From Globobulimina sp. (lineage: Eukaryota; Foraminifera; Rotaliida): 6,760 nt of DNA. A program made the translations under genes and the position numbers. Below the pieces are notes generated by a model. That model did no database searches, had not been told where the DNA came from, and saw nothing but the letters and a program-made list of their open reading frames with translations. The DNA lies in contig PIVH01000243.1 in the NCBI GenBank assembly GCA_003354225.1, positions 1 to 6,760 on the forward strand, given 5' to 3'. Shown one piece after another: positions 6,518-6,760 of the stretch; position 1 is the stretch's first letter; each line of letters begins with the position of its first letter.

Positions 6518-6760
6518 TCATTGCTTAATTATCAAACAATCAAAACCACCATCTTTTGATGAATTTATATTCCATTTTTTATCATTAAATCTTTGTTTTA
6601 TGGACTCATTCAAAATATCAATTAACCAGCTTTTATTTTCAAAATAATCTCTCCTTGCTCTAATAATATATTTAATGGATGATTCGTATGATTCAATCGA
6701 TGATAAAAATGATAATAAACTAAATCTATAATCTATCTCTCCATCAATATCTGTTGTATA
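6518..6760 (-). CDS. 3' end of unrecognised gene, cut by window edge
   Basis: On the minus strand the frame is open from the window edge to TGA (6520-6518), giving the last 80 residues of a protein whose start lies beyond the window. The visible part is rich in Lys, Ile, Ser, Asp and Asn and looks soluble and largely helical, with an aromatic/basic segment (ARRDYFENKSWLIDILNES) and a Lys-Gln C-terminus. It has no membrane span or repeat. Unbroken coding over 240 bases of AT-rich DNA, with regular amphipathic spacing, makes a real exon likely. I do not recognise a family. It converges on methionine synthase with 141 bp between the stops. Confidence 0.6.
   Translation of the reverse strand, partial: YTTDIDGEIDYRFSLLSFLSSIESYESSIKYIIRARRDYFENKSWLIDILNESIKQRFNDKKWNINSSKDGGFDCLIIKQ

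Overview
The window looks like nuclear DNA of a unicellular eukaryote (a protist). One gene certainly contains a short GT-AG intron (70 bp), and two further candidate introns measure 67 and 60 bp. Genes are intron-poor and tightly packed, and the spacers are very AT-rich. One gene ends in TAA, two in TAG and one in TGA, so the standard genetic code applies. No prokaryotic signals were found (no operon layout, no convincing Shine-Dalgarno site), and I saw no rRNA, tRNA, CRISPR array or transposon. I cannot name the species from sequence alone.

Layout from left to right. (1) 52-972, minus strand: a 306-residue F-box-like protein with a basic N-terminus and a C-terminal cysteine-containing region. 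(2) 1267-1720, minus strand: a two-exon gene that a single-frame ORF scan shows only as two unrelated fragments. Spliced, it gives a 128-residue single-pass membrane protein with a basic, cysteine-rich tail carrying three TGRS/NTGRS repeats. (3) 1721-2038: an AT-rich divergent spacer. (4) 2039-6376, plus strand: cobalamin-dependent methionine synthase. Its core begins at ATG 2455 and has one 70-bp intron at 2963-3032. The same frame is open upstream and encodes a complete RanBP2-type zinc finger at 2047-2106, so the real protein may be a zinc-finger/methionine-synthase fusion. (5) 6518-6760, minus strand: the 3' end of an unrecognised gene that runs off the right edge and converges on methionine synthase.

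Methionine synthase is the only gene here with a firm biochemical role: methyl transfer from 5-methyltetrahydrofolate to homocysteine through cobalamin. All four modules and the catalytic and cofactor residues I checked are present. Nothing ties its neighbours to methionine metabolism. They are AT-rich, with A/T-ending codons, whereas methionine synthase is much richer in G and C.

The most interesting items are the zinc finger in frame upstream of methionine synthase, the spliced membrane-protein gene whose intron and synonymous repeat differences show coding, and the strong compositional change along the methionine synthase gene.
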